Assembly (NCBI RefSeq): GCF_017614965.1
Contig: NZ_WVUG01000061.1
Coordinates: forward strand, 1-34,901
Origin: Streptomyces griseorubiginosus
Lineage (GTDB): Bacteria; Actinomycetota; Actinomycetes; Streptomycetales; Streptomycetaceae
DNA: 34,901 bases
Direction: 5' to 3'
The position numbers and the translations under genes are program-made. Shown one piece after another: positions 1 through 8,215 of this stretch (positions within the stretch are counted from its first letter, which is position 1; every line of letters begins with the position of its first letter). Below the pieces are notes generated by a model, which did no database searches, was not told the origin of the DNA, and worked only from the letters and a program-made list of their open reading frames with translations.

Positions 1-1164
1 CCCGAGCCCCTCTCCGTCGACTCCGCGCCCCTGCCCGAGTACGGCAGCGGCTCCCTCGCCGACCTCCTGCCGACCCTGGCCGCCGGCATGGGCGTACCCG
101 GCACGACGGCGTCGATCGCCGAGCTGACGCCCGCCGACCGGAACTGCGTGTTCCTGATCGACGGCCTCGGCTGGGAGCAGCTGAAGGCGCACCCGGACGA
201 GGCGCCCTTCCTGACCTCGCTGCTCGGCAGCTCGCGCGGCGGCACCGGACGCCCCCTGACCACCGGCTACCCGGCGACCACCGCCACCTCCCTCGCCTCC
301 GTCGGCACCGGTCTGCCGCCCGGCGCGCACGGCCTGCCCGGCTACACCGTGCGTGATCCGGCCACCGGCGAGCTGATGAACCAGCTGCGCTGGCAGCCCT
401 GGACCGCACCGCAGGTCTGGCAGCCGTACCCCACCGTCTTCCAGCTGGCCCACCAGGCGGGCGTGCACGCGGCCCAGGTGTCCTCGCCGACCTTCGAGAG
501 CACCCCGCTGACCAAGGTCGCGCTCAGCGGCGGAACGTTCCTCGGCAGGCTGTCCGGAGAGGACCGCATGGACGTCGCGGCCGAGCAACTGGCCGCCGAC
601 GACCGCTCGTTGGTGTACACGTACTACGCCGAGCTGGACGGTGCGGGCCACCGCTACGGCGTCGACTCCGACACCTGGCGCGGCCAGCTCATGCACGTCG
701 ACCGGCTCGTCCAGCGCCTCGCCGAGCAACTCCCCCCGCGCAGCGCGCTGTACGTCACCGCCGACCACGGCATGGTCGACGTGCCCTTCGACGAGCAGCA
801 TCGCATCGACTTCGACGAGGACTGGGAGCTGCGCGCCGGAGTGGCCCTGCTGGGCGGCGAGGGCCGCGCCCGGCACGTCTACGCCGTCCCCGGCGCCCAG
901 AACGACGTCCTGACCTGCTGGCGCGAGGTGCTCGGCGAGCAGTTCTGGGTGGCCTCGCGCGACGAGGCCATCGCGGCGGGCTGGTTCGGACCGCGGATCG
1001 ACGAACGGGTGTACGCCCGCCTCGGTGACGTCGTCGCGGCCGCGCGGGACGACGTCCTGATCATCGCGTCCGAGCGGGAGCCGAAGGAGTCGGCGATGGT
1101 CGGCAACCACGGTTCGATGACCCCTGCCGAACAGCTGGTCCCTCTGCTCGAAGTACGCTCCTGA
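1..1164 (+). CDS. Nucleotide pyrophosphatase/phosphodiesterase family protein, 5' end cut off by window edge
   Basis: The reading frame is open from base 1, so the true start lies left of the window; the first in-window ATG (88) is internal. The protein belongs to the alkaline-phosphatase-superfamily type I phosphodiesterase/nucleotide pyrophosphatase group. Visible metal-site motifs are FLIDGLGW (first Asp), the threonine nucleophile region PATTATSLASVGTGL, YAELDGAGHRYG (Asp/His), VTADHGMVD (Asp-His) and GNHGSM (last His). The family hydrolyses phosphodiester or pyrophosphate bonds using two zinc ions. No membrane segment is visible in the part present. The stop lies 43 bp before the thymidine kinase gene on the same strand, so co-transcription is likely. 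The substrate cannot be told from sequence. Confidence 0.9.
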   Translation, partial: PEPLSVDSAPLPEYGSGSLADLLPTLAAGMGVPGTTASIAELTPADRNCVFLIDGLGWEQLKAHPDEAPFLTSLLGSSRGGTGRPLTTGYPATTATSLASVGTGLPPGAHGLPGYTVRDPATGELMNQLRWQPWTAPQVWQPYPTVFQLAHQAGVHAAQVSSPTFESTPLTKVALSGGTFLGRLSGEDRMDVAAEQLAADDRSLVYTYYAELDGAGHRYGVDSDTWRGQLMHVDRLVQRLAEQLPPRSALYVTADHGMVDVPFDEQHRIDFDEDWELRAGVALLGGEGRARHVYAVPGAQNDVLTCWREVLGEQFWVASRDEAIAAGWFGPRIDERVYARLGDVVAAARDDVLIIASEREPKESAMVGNHGSMTPAEQLVPLLEVRS

Positions 1165-1207
1165 AGCCCGTACGCCGTCCCGTTCGCCGAAAGGTGCTCA
1201 ACCACCC

Positions 1208-1855
1208 ATGCCCGAGCTGGTGTTCTTCTCCGGAACGATGGACTGCGGGAAGTCGACCCTGGCTCTCCAGATCGAGCACAACCGCTCGGCGCGCGGCCTG
1301 GCCGGAATGATCTTCACTCGGGACGACCGCGCCGGCGAGGGCAAACTCTCCTCGCGGCTGGGCCTGGTGACGGACGCGGTGGAGGTCGAGAACGGACAGG
1401 ACCTCTACGCCTACCTGGTCAACCATCTCTCCCAGGGCGGCCGCGCGGACTACGTCATCGCGGACGAGGCGCAGTTCCTGGCGCCCGAGCAGATCGACCA
1501 ACTCGCGCGCGTGGTCGACGACCTGGGCCTCGACGTCTACGCCTTCGGCATCACGACGGACTTCCGCTCGAAGCTCTTCCCGGGCTCCCAGCGCCTCGTC
1601 GAACTCGCCGACCGCGTCGAGGTCCTCCAGGTCGAGGCGCTGTGCTGGTGCGGGGCCCGCGCCACACACAACGCCCGCACGATAGGCGGTGAGATGGTCG
1701 TCGAGGGCGCCCAGGTGGTCGTCGGCGATGTCGACCAGTCCGACACCGTCGGCTACGAGGTCCTGTGCCGCCGGCACCACCGCCGCCGGATGACGGCGGC
1801 CACGGCCCGCGCGGCGGCCCTCTCCCCGGACGTGCTGCCGGTGTCGTCGGTCTGA
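1208..1855 (+). CDS. tdk: Thymidine kinase (type II, tetrameric class)
   Basis: 215 aa cytosolic enzyme that phosphorylates thymidine to dTMP with ATP (pyrimidine salvage). The P-loop GTMDCGKST is at residues 9-17 and the DEAQF motif at 86-90, with Glu87 the expected catalytic base. The C-terminal lid carries zinc-ligand candidates Cys146, Cys148, Cys187 and His190. The first pair is spaced C-x-C rather than the usual C-x2-C, and the last ligand appears to be His. The ATG at 1208 has a purine-rich AAAGGTG upstream. The gene follows the phosphodiesterase gene by 43 bp. It converges on the VOC gene, with 17 bp between the two stop codons. Length matches the family (about 190-220 aa). Confidence 0.93.
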   Translation: MPELVFFSGTMDCGKSTLALQIEHNRSARGLAGMIFTRDDRAGEGKLSSRLGLVTDAVEVENGQDLYAYLVNHLSQGGRADYVIADEAQFLAPEQIDQLARVVDDLGLDVYAFGITTDFRSKLFPGSQRLVELADRVEVLQVEALCWCGARATHNARTIGGEMVVEGAQVVVGDVDQSDTVGYEVLCRRHHRRRMTAATARAAALSPDVLPVSSV

Positions 1856-1872
1856 GCCGCCGCCGGCCGCGC

Positions 1873-2646
1873 TCAGCGCGGGCTCTGGACCAGGGAGAAG
1901 CGGGCGCCCTCCGGGTCCGACACCGTGGCCGCGCGGCCGTGGGGCGTGTCGTGCGGGCCCTTCAGGACGTGGCCGCCGAGGTCGGTCAGGCGGTCGGCCG
2001 CCTCGTCCGTGTCGGCCACCTCGAAGTACGTCAGCCAGTGCGGGCCCCGGTCACGGGGGAGGGCGTGGCCGACGCCGTGGATGCCGGCCACCGGGCGGCC
2101 GTCGACGCGCAGGGTGACGTAGTCGGAGTCGGCGGAGACGACCGGCTCCTCCTCGAAGGCGAAGACGGTCTCGTAGAACTTGGCGACGCTCGCCGACTCG
2201 AAGGTGAGCAGTTCGTTCCAGGCGGGGGTGCCGGGGACGCCCGTGAGGGCCGTGCCGAGGTGCCGGGCGGCCTGCCAGACGCCGAAGACGGCGCCCGAGG
2301 GATCGGAGCCGATCGCGAGACGTCCGGCCTCGTCGGCGTCCAGCGGCCCGACCCCGATCGTGCCGCCGCACAGCCGTACCGTCTCGGCGGTCAGGTCCAC
2401 GTCGTCCGAGGCGAGGTACGGCGTCCAGGCGATGGGCAGATGGCGGTCGGGCGGCAGTTGGCCGATGCCCGCCACCTCGTGGCCGTCGAGCAGGGCGCGG
2501 GAGTACGGGCCCAGTTGCCGGGGGCCGGGCTCGAACTCCCAGCCGAACAAGGAACCGTAGAAGTCCTGGGTGGCCGTCAAACCGTGCACCATCAGGCTCA
2601 CCCAGCAGGGCGTACCGGGTGTGTGCCGAGCGTGCGTCTCGGTCAT
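1873..2646 (-). CDS. Two-domain VOC (glyoxalase/bleomycin resistance) family protein
   Basis: 257 aa from the ATG at 2646. That ATG is preferred over the GTG at 2652 because the GAGGAG motif lies about 9 nt before the ATG but only 3 nt before the GTG. The protein has two tandem VOC modules. The first (about 10-125) begins CWVSLMVHGLTATQDFYGSLFGWEF and the second (about 135-255) has AWNELLTFESASVAKFYETVFAFE. This layout matches actinobacterial proteins annotated as hydroxylases or CFP-30B-like glyoxalase proteins. VOC folds often bind a metal through His/Glu residues, but the reaction here is not predictable. The gene is divergent from the sulfurtransferase gene across about 300 bp. Its stop codon sits in the loop of a short GC hairpin (1867-1881). 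Confidence 0.87.
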   Translation of the reverse strand: MTETHARHTPGTPCWVSLMVHGLTATQDFYGSLFGWEFEPGPRQLGPYSRALLDGHEVAGIGQLPPDRHLPIAWTPYLASDDVDLTAETVRLCGGTIGVGPLDADEAGRLAIGSDPSGAVFGVWQAARHLGTALTGVPGTPAWNELLTFESASVAKFYETVFAFEEEPVVSADSDYVTLRVDGRPVAGIHGVGHALPRDRGPHWLTYFEVADTDEAADRLTDLGGHVLKGPHDTPHGRAATVSDPEGARFSLVQSPR

Positions 2647-2880
2647 CGTCACTCTCTCCTCGACCCCTCGCGGTGGCCGTGTCGCTTCCGCTGTCCGGAT
2701 CCCCGTGCCGATGCTCGCACCAGCCGTGCCACCGCGGGCTCCGGGCGCGCCGCGACGCGCACGGCCGCGTGCCCGCAGAATGCCCGGTGTGCGGAGTCCC
2801 GTCCGTTCCCGGGCGATGGCCGACGGGTGTCGATCGGTTGTACGGCAAGTGCCCGAGTCCGTACGCCTCGTGATCGGGCC

Positions 2881-2907
2881 TGTCCGGCGGAGCAGAGTAG
2901 CCGGACA
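2881..2907. promoter_or_regulatory. Inverted repeat upstream of the sulfurtransferase gene
   Basis: Perfect 8-bp arms TGTCCGGC and GCCGGACA separated by 11 bp, ending 38 bp before the sulfurtransferase ATG at 2946. The position is right for an operator or a leader hairpin. The rest of the divergent region (2647-2880) shows no convincing gene. A weak promoter pair for the + strand can be drawn around 2840-2870 but is not strong enough to call. Confidence 0.35.
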
Positions 2908-2945
2908 TGGACGACGCGGCCACCCCGTGCGCGAGGATGGGGGCC

Positions 2946-3797
2946 ATGAACGCCATCATCTCCGCATCCGAACTCGCGAGCGACCTGACCGGCCAGAACC
3001 CGCCGGTCCTGCTCGACGTCCGCTGGCAGCTGACCGTGGCCAAGGCGGCCGGCGAGCCGCCCTTCGACGGCCGTGCCGCGTACGCGGCCGGGCACATCCC
3101 CGGTGCGGTCTACGTCGACCTGGACACGGAACTCGCCTCCGCGCCCGGCGAGCGCGGCCGGCACCCGCTGCCCGACCTCGAGGTCTTCGGTGCCGCGATG
3201 CGGCGGGCGGGCGTCTCGGCCGGGACGCCGGTGGTCGTGTACGACGGCGGACAGGGCTGGGCGGCGGCGCGTGCGTGGTGGCTGCTGCGGTGGACGGGGC
3301 ACCCGGACGTGCGGGTCCTCGACGGCGGGTTGCCGGCCTGGGAGGGGGCGCTGGAGACGTCCGCACCTACGCCGGTCGAGGGTGACTTCGAGCCGGTGCC
3401 GGGCGACGCCGGGTTCCTGGACGCCGACGGGGCGGCCGCGTTGGCACGGTCCGGCGTCCTGTTCGACGCGCGGGCGGGGGAGCGGTACCGGGGGGACGTG
3501 GAGCCGATCGACCGGGTCGGCGGGCACATCCCGGGCGCGGTGTCGGCCCCGACGAACGAGAACGTCGGCCCCGACGGACGGTTCCTGCCGGCCGAGCAAC
3601 TGGCCGAGCGCTTCAAGGCGCTGGGGGCGGGCGACGGCGCGGCCGTCGGCGTGTACTGCGGCTCGGGCGTCTCGGGGGCGCACGAGGTGCTCGCCCTGGC
3701 GGTCGCCGGGATTCCGGCGGCACTGTACGTCGGGTCCTGGTCGGAGTGGTCGTCGGACCCCTCGCGTCCGGTCGCGGTGGGTCCGGATCCGCAGTAG
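2946..3797 (+). CDS. sseA: Two-domain rhodanese-type sulfurtransferase (3-mercaptopyruvate type)
   Basis: 283 aa from the ATG at 2946, which has GAGG about 9 nt upstream; the in-frame ATG at 2907 lacks this. It has two rhodanese domains. The N-terminal one (about 5-135) is inactive, with no catalytic Cys. The C-terminal one (about 155-280) has the active loop CGSGVSG with Cys238. A CGSGV loop is typical of mercaptopyruvate sulfurtransferases, whereas thiosulfate rhodaneses usually have CRKGV. The last loop residues are Ser-Gly rather than the common Thr-Ala. The enzyme would carry a persulfide on Cys238 and pass sulfur to cyanide or thiols. It converges on sepH across the repeat and terminator region 3798-4048. 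Confidence 0.88.
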   Translation: MNAIISASELASDLTGQNPPVLLDVRWQLTVAKAAGEPPFDGRAAYAAGHIPGAVYVDLDTELASAPGERGRHPLPDLEVFGAAMRRAGVSAGTPVVVYDGGQGWAAARAWWLLRWTGHPDVRVLDGGLPAWEGALETSAPTPVEGDFEPVPGDAGFLDADGAAALARSGVLFDARAGERYRGDVEPIDRVGGHIPGAVSAPTNENVGPDGRFLPAEQLAERFKALGAGDGAAVGVYCGSGVSGAHEVLALAVAGIPAALYVGSWSEWSSDPSRPVAVGPDPQ

Positions 3798-3809
3798 CGG
3801 ACACGGCGG

Positions 3810-3838
3810 GAGGGCCGCGCCGTCAGGGTGCGGTCCTT
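3810..3838. terminator. Hairpin terminator, copy 1
   Basis: 12-bp stem (arms 3810-3821 and 3827-3838, three G-U pairs when read as RNA) with loop GTCAG, starting 13 bp after the sulfurtransferase stop. It is a diverged copy of the hairpin at 4004-4032. There is no T-run, as is common in Streptomyces. Confidence 0.65.
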
Positions 3839-3959
3839 CGGCTCCTGCGATTGGCTGCCCCGTTGGGCGGTTGGTGGTGCCGATGGGCCGTGTCTCAGGG
3901 GGACCGCTTCCGCTCCTGCGGTCGGCTGCTCCGCAGGGCGGTCGGTCGTGCCGATGGGC
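3835..3959. repeat. 71-bp-period tandem repeat between convergent genes
   Basis: Two copies, 3835-3888 and 3906-3959, offset by exactly 71 bp and matching at about 45 of 54 positions by eye. Shared blocks include GCTCCTGCG, GGCTG and GTGCCGATGGGC. The array is flanked on both sides by a 20-bp exact direct repeat that forms the left arms of the two terminator hairpins (about 3802-3821 and 3996-4015). The codon pattern does not support a gene. Origin unknown: local duplication or a family of intergenic repeats. Confidence 0.7.
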
Positions 3960-4003
3960 GCGGTCGCGGTGGGGCCGATTCCGCTGTGGCGGGGGCACGG
4001 CGG

Positions 4004-4032
4004 GAGGGCCGCGCCCAGACGGCGCGGCCCTC
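4004..4032. terminator. Bidirectional hairpin terminator, copy 2
   Basis: Perfect 12-bp stem (4004-4015 with 4021-4032) and loop CAGAC, 17 bp beyond the sepH stop. It serves sepH (-) and reads equally well for the sulfurtransferase transcript (+). Confidence 0.75.
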
Positions 4033-4048
4033 ATGCTCGTACGACCGA

Positions 4049-5089
4049 CTACTCCTGCTTCTTGCGCCGCGTCCCGAACACGATCTCGTCCCAGCTCGGG
4101 ACGGCCGCCCGGCGGCCCGGGCGGACGCCGTCGGCCTCCGCCTGGCGGTCGGTGGCGCCGATGAGACGATCGCGGTGACTGCCCACGGAACGCGGCATCA
4201 GGACGTCCGCGTAGGCGGAACCGGCCGAGGCCGCCGGAGCCGGGGGCTCCTCCGCCTCGGGCTCGGCGACGGGTTCCTCCGGCGGCGGGGGCGTCTCGGA
4301 CGGGCGCTCCGGGACCACCAGGTCGCCGCGGAAGCTCGGTACCGCCTCCAACAGGCTGGTCAGCGAGTCCCGTTCACCGGCCGTGCTCTCCTCCGCCGGT
4401 TCGGACGCCTGCGCGGGCAGGCTCGGGCGGTCGAGGGCGCGGTCCATCTGGCGGTCGCGCGGCAGCCGGGCGATACGCGGGACGAAGGGGAAACTGGGCT
4501 CCGGCGCGGCGAGGTCCTCGGACTCGCCGATCAGCGAGCGCGCCTCCTCGTCGACGGCCTGGACGAGCCGCCGGGGCGGGTCGTACGTCCAGCTCGCCGA
4601 GTGCGGTTCGCCCGCGACCCGGTAGACCAGCAGGACCTCCCAGGTGCCGTCGTCGCGGCGCCACGAGTCCCACTGCACCGTGTCCTTCTCGGCGCCGCGC
4701 AGCAGCAGACGCTCCTGGACGGCCTCGCCGAGCTGGGGCCCCGCGGCGTTCTCGCCGGGGCGGCGGACGGGGGTCTTGCGGGCCCGCTCGGCCATGAACG
4801 CGCGCTCGGCGAGGACGGGGCCCTCGAAGCGGCGTACCCGGTCGACGGGGATGCCCGCGAGCTGCGCGACTTCCTCCGCGGTGGCACCGGCGCGTATACG
4901 CGCCTGGATGTCGCGGGGACGGAGATGGCTTTCGACCTCGATCTCGATCTGACCGAGGCGGGGACGGTCGCCGCGGACTGCCGCACGCAGCCGTTCGTCG
5001 ATCGGAAGCGTGTACTCCGTAGAGTCGGCAGCCTTCAGCACCAGCCGTGTGCCGTCATTGGAGACGGCCACGACACGCAGTTCGGGCAT
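4049..5089 (-). CDS. sepH: Cell division regulator SepH (DUF3071)
   Basis: 346 aa from the ATG at 5089, which has GGGAGGT just upstream; this gives the conserved N-terminus MPELRVVAVSNDGTRLVLK. SepH is an actinobacterial protein known to bind FtsZ and stimulate its assembly at division septa. The N-terminal DUF3071 domain covers about residues 1-160 and contains a helix-turn-helix-like stretch (AGATAEEVAQLAGIPVDRVRRFEG, about 72-95) needed for function in studied homologues. The middle is a disordered Pro/Glu/Ala-rich linker. The C-terminus has the conserved tail SWDEIVFGTRRKK. The gene stands alone, convergent with the sulfurtransferase gene, with a 413-bp upstream region. Confidence 0.92.
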   Translation of the reverse strand: MPELRVVAVSNDGTRLVLKAADSTEYTLPIDERLRAAVRGDRPRLGQIEIEVESHLRPRDIQARIRAGATAEEVAQLAGIPVDRVRRFEGPVLAERAFMAERARKTPVRRPGENAAGPQLGEAVQERLLLRGAEKDTVQWDSWRRDDGTWEVLLVYRVAGEPHSASWTYDPPRRLVQAVDEEARSLIGESEDLAAPEPSFPFVPRIARLPRDRQMDRALDRPSLPAQASEPAEESTAGERDSLTSLLEAVPSFRGDLVVPERPSETPPPPEEPVAEPEAEEPPAPAASAGSAYADVLMPRSVGSHRDRLIGATDRQAEADGVRPGRRAAVPSWDEIVFGTRRKKQE

Positions 5090-5502
5090 GGGGACCTCCC
5101 GGGTGGTGCCTGCCGACGTCACGTGCGTCGCTGCTTCCGCTAGTCGAGTGTGGCCTGCCCGGGTGCAGCCTGCCACAACCTTGCCGAGTTGCCCGGCGTG
5201 TCGGGCACGGGCCCGGGAACGCCGTTATGGCACGGTTACCTATTCGCAACGCTAAGTGACCAACTCCGTCACCCTGTGCAACGAGCCCCCTCCTGGCGGT
5301 CCAGCAAGGCCCCGGACGCCCTGGCGGGAGACCGGACCCAGGGCTCGCAACAGTACTCCATTTGGACCACGTGCGTGGATTGGCACGCCACCCAATATCT
5401 GGCAAGGCGCGTGCCCCGGCCGCCTGTTGAGCGGTTCGGGGATCTTGGAAGTGGCGTACCTCACGCAACCGTCAGAAACGGAACCAATGACCGCGCACCG
5501 GT
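5090..5502. other. 413-bp intergenic region between sepH and the oxidase gene
   Basis: No convincing gene. The longest + strand ORF (5256-5579) has third-position G/C near the background level of non-coding frames and overlaps the oxidase gene. A possible sepH promoter on the - strand is TTGCGA (5249-5244), 16-bp spacer, TAACGG (5227-5222). A 7-bp inverted repeat (5383-5389 with 5410-5416) could help end the oxidase transcript. Both are weak. Confidence 0.4.
5222..5249 (-). promoter_or_regulatory. Possible sepH promoter
   Basis: -35 TTGCGA and -10 TAACGG with a 16-bp spacer on the - strand, which would give a leader of about 125 nt before sepH. Only a moderate match to the housekeeping consensus. 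Confidence 0.25.
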
Positions 5503-6822
5503 CTACGCCCCCAACACCCGCCGCAGGTAGTCGTTCTGGAACCGGCGGTCCGGGTCGAGCCGGTCCCTCAAAGCGGTGAACTCGCCGAACCGCGGGTAGA
5601 CGCCGGCGAAGTACTCGGCGTCCCGGGTGTGCACCTTGCCCCAGTGCGGGCGGCCCTCGTGGGCGGTGAAGATGCGCTCCGCGGCGGTGAAGTAGGCGTG
5701 GTACGGCGTGCCCTTGAACATGTGGACGGCGACATAGGCGCTGTCGCGGCCCGACGCGGTGGACAGCGTGATGTCGTCGGCGGGGGCCGTGCGCACCTCG
5801 ACCGGGAAGCTGACCCGGAGGCCGGAGCGGTCGACCATCGCCTTCAGTTCGCGCAGTGTCTCGGCCAGGGCCGCGCGCGGGACGGCGTACTCCATCTCGA
5901 CGAAGCGCACGCGGCGCGGCGACGTGTAGACCTTGTACGGGATGTCCGTGTAGGTGCGTGCGGACAGGGCCTTGCTGGAGATCCGGGCGATCGTCGGGAT
6001 CGACGCCGGGGCCGCGCGGCCGACCCACTGGGCCACCTGGAACACGCCGTTGGAGAGGAACTCGTCCTCGAACCACCCGGACACCGGCGGCACCGGTTTC
6101 TCCGGGCCCGCGCTGCGGTTGTTGCGCTTGGTGTTGGTGTTGCCGGTGTGCGGGAACCAGTAGAACTCGAAGTGCTCGTTCTCGGCCCAGAGCTGGTCGA
6201 ACTCGGCGAGCACCTTGTCGAACGGCATCGGCTCCTCGCGGGCCGTGAGCAGGAAGACCGGCTCCACGGCGAAGGTGATCGCGGTGACGATGCCGAGCGC
6301 GCCCAGGCCGATCCGGGCGGCCGCGAAGACCTCCGGGTTCTCCTTCTCGGAGCAGGTGAGGACCGTGCCGTCCGCGGTGACCAGCTCGAGTCCCTTGATC
6401 TGGGCGGCGATCGAGGCCGACTCACGGCCCGTGCCGTGGGTGCCGGTGCTGGTGGCACCGGAGACCGTCTGCTCCATGATGTCGCCCATGTTGGTCAGCG
6501 ACAGACCCTCGCGCGCGAGAGCCATGTTGAGCCTCTTGAGCGGGGTGCCGGCCTCCACCGTGACGGTCATGGCATCACGGTCGATGTCGCGGATGCCGGT
6601 CAACAGTTGAGGGCGGATCAACACACCGTCGGTGGCCGCGATGGACGTGAAGGAGTGCCCGGTGCCGACCGCCTTGACGGTCAGCCCGTCCTCGGCCGCC
6701 CGGCGCACGGCCGCGGCCAGTTCCTCCACGGAGGCCGGCGTGACCTCCCGCGCGGGACGGGCGGAGACGTTGCCGCCCCAGTTACGCCACGTGCCGTTCT
6801 TCCCGCTCGCTGTGCTGCTCAA
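5503..6822 (-). CDS. FAD-linked oxidase, D-arabinono-1,4-lactone oxidase / alditol oxidase family
   Basis: 439 aa. The start is read as TTG at 6822: GGGGAGG lies 5 nt upstream and the reading gives MSSTASGKNGTWRNWGGNV, which leads straight into the conserved WRNW-GN motif. The N-terminal FAD_binding_4 domain (about 15-185) contains VGTGHSF, whose His is the covalent FAD attachment site in alditol oxidases. The C-terminal ALO domain has RPHWGKVH and ends in RLDPDRRFQNDYL. The family oxidises polyols or aldonolactones with O2, releasing H2O2. The start overlaps the last 41 nt of the MFS gene, so translational coupling is likely. This is not necessarily the characterised AldO; its substrate is unknown. 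Confidence 0.88.
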   Translation of the reverse strand: MSSTASGKNGTWRNWGGNVSARPAREVTPASVEELAAAVRRAAEDGLTVKAVGTGHSFTSIAATDGVLIRPQLLTGIRDIDRDAMTVTVEAGTPLKRLNMALAREGLSLTNMGDIMEQTVSGATSTGTHGTGRESASIAAQIKGLELVTADGTVLTCSEKENPEVFAAARIGLGALGIVTAITFAVEPVFLLTAREEPMPFDKVLAEFDQLWAENEHFEFYWFPHTGNTNTKRNNRSAGPEKPVPPVSGWFEDEFLSNGVFQVAQWVGRAAPASIPTIARISSKALSARTYTDIPYKVYTSPRRVRFVEMEYAVPRAALAETLRELKAMVDRSGLRVSFPVEVRTAPADDITLSTASGRDSAYVAVHMFKGTPYHAYFTAAERIFTAHEGRPHWGKVHTRDAEYFAGVYPRFGEFTALRDRLDPDRRFQNDYLRRVLGA

Positions 6823-8020
6823 CGGTGCCTCCCCGACGCGGAGCCGGCCTGCTGAGCCGGCGGTACCCCAGGAAACCGACCGCGACCGCGACGGCCCCGG
6901 ACACCGCCGGGACCCCGTACCCGGCCCGCGCCCCGGCCGCGTCGATGACCCAGCCGGCCACGGAGGAGCCGAGCGCGACGCCGACCGCGAGCCCGGTACT
7001 GATCCAGGTCATGCCCTCGGTCAACTGCGCGCGTGGTACGTGCTCTTCGATGAGGGACATCGTCGTGATCATCGTGGGTGCGATGGACAGGCCCGCGACG
7101 AAGAGCGCCACGGCCAGAAACGGCAAGTTTCCGACCAGTAGGAGGGGGATCATACTCACGGCCATCGCGCATATGCCCAGCAGCCAGCGGCGCTGCGGCG
7201 CCCCCGCGAAACGCAGCAGCCCGAACACGATTCCGGCCACGCAGGAACCGGCCGCGTACAGCGCCAGGACCACGCTCGCCGCCCCCTTGTGCCCGCGCGC
7301 GTCGGCGAAGGCCACGGTGACCACGTCCACCGCCCCGAAGATCGCCCCGGTCGCCACGAAGGTGGCCACCAGGACCTGCAGTCCCCGCGCGCGCAGCGCC
7401 GAGCCGCCGCCCTGGTGCTCGCGCGGGTGCGGGGCGGGCTCGGTGGCCCGCTGGGCGGTCAGCCAGAAGACGCCGACGGCCAGGAAACAGGCCGCGAGCA
7501 GCGGTCCCGCCTCCGGGAACCAGGCGGTCGACAGCCCGATGGAGACGATCGGCCCGAAGATGAAGCACACCTCGTCCACGACCGACTCGAACGAGTACGC
7601 GGTGTGCAGGTGCGGCGTCCCCCGGTACAGGGCGGCCCACCGCGCGCGGATCATCGCGCCGAGACTCGGTACGGACCCGACGCCGGCCGCGCACAGGAAC
7701 AGCACCCAGTCCGGCCAGCCGAAGTGCGCGGCGAGCAGCAGCCCGGTCGCCGAGGCGAGCGCGACGAGCGTGGCGGGCCGCAGCACGCGCCGCTGCCCGT
7801 GCTGGTCCACCAGCCGGGAGATCTGCGGCCCGATCGCCGCCGCGGCCAGCGCGATGGTGGCCGACAGGGCGCCCGCGAGGCCGTACCGCCCGCTGATCTG
7901 GGAGATCATCGTGACCACGCCGATGCCCATCATCGACAGCGGCATCCGGCCGACGAACCCCGCGGCGGAGAAGCCCTTGGAGCCGGGGGCGGCGAACAGG
8001 GCGCGGTAGGGGCTGGGCAC
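6782..8020 (-). CDS. Major facilitator superfamily transporter
   Basis: 412 aa from the GTG at 8020, chosen because GGAG lies 6 nt upstream and the N-terminus then reads MPSPYRALFAAPGSKGFSAAGFVGRMPLSMMG. The longer in-frame extension is Arg/Pro-rich and unlike a membrane protein. About 12 hydrophobic segments are visible in two halves, with a charged central loop (TEPAPHPREHQGG) near residue 210. This topology is typical of 12-TM drug/H+ antiporter-like MFS proteins. The substrate is unknown. It forms an overlapping pair with the downstream FAD oxidase gene and is divergent from hemH. Confidence 0.85.
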   Translation of the reverse strand: MPSPYRALFAAPGSKGFSAAGFVGRMPLSMMGIGVVTMISQISGRYGLAGALSATIALAAAAIGPQISRLVDQHGQRRVLRPATLVALASATGLLLAAHFGWPDWVLFLCAAGVGSVPSLGAMIRARWAALYRGTPHLHTAYSFESVVDEVCFIFGPIVSIGLSTAWFPEAGPLLAACFLAVGVFWLTAQRATEPAPHPREHQGGGSALRARGLQVLVATFVATGAIFGAVDVVTVAFADARGHKGAASVVLALYAAGSCVAGIVFGLLRFAGAPQRRWLLGICAMAVSMIPLLLVGNLPFLAVALFVAGLSIAPTMITTMSLIEEHVPRAQLTEGMTWISTGLAVGVALGSSVAGWVIDAAGARAGYGVPAVSGAVAVAVGFLGYRRLSRPAPRRGGTVEQHSEREERHVA

Positions 8021-8103
8021 GGCGGGCTCCGGATCAGGAGAGGGACGGCGGCGCGGTAAGGCGCGAATGCGGCTGATACAGCTTACGAGTCCGGTCAACC
8101 CTG

Positions 8104-8153
8104 TGCACCCGGCTCGACCCCATGCACCCGGCTCGACCCATGCACCCGGCCGG
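8104..8153. repeat. Three 18-19-bp tandem direct repeats in the MFS/hemH divergent region
   Basis: Copies at 8104-8122 and 8123-8140 share TGCACCCGGCTCGACCC, and a truncated third copy (TGCACCCGG-C) lies at 8141-8153. They sit midway between the divergent MFS and hemH starts, where a regulator could affect both. The sequence does not match an operator I can name. Confidence 0.6.
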
Positions 8154-8215
8154 AGTGCTCGCGCAACCGGGACGGACCGTGCGGGAACCCGGCCGGACAC
8201 CCCGCCGTTTCCCGG

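Noticed and set aside
2907..2945. Longer start for the sulfurtransferase gene at 2907
   Set aside because: No ribosome binding site, and it overlaps the inverted repeat; the ATG at 2946 has GAGG at good distance and gives the typical N-terminus.
3835..3959. Short coding gene with internal repeats
   Set aside because: No start with a ribosome binding site, no consistent codon bias, and it lies between two terminators.
5256..5579. + strand ORF of 107 codons between sepH and the oxidase gene
   Set aside because: Third-position G/C is near random, there is no ribosome binding site, and it overlaps the 3' end of the well-supported oxidase gene.
8104..8153. CRISPR array
   Set aside because: Repeats are directly adjacent without spacers and only about 2.7 copies.
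8021..8200. N-terminal extension of the MFS gene to 8200
   Set aside because: The extension is Arg/Pro/Gly-rich, covers the direct repeats and lacks a ribosome binding site; the GTG at 8020 is well placed.
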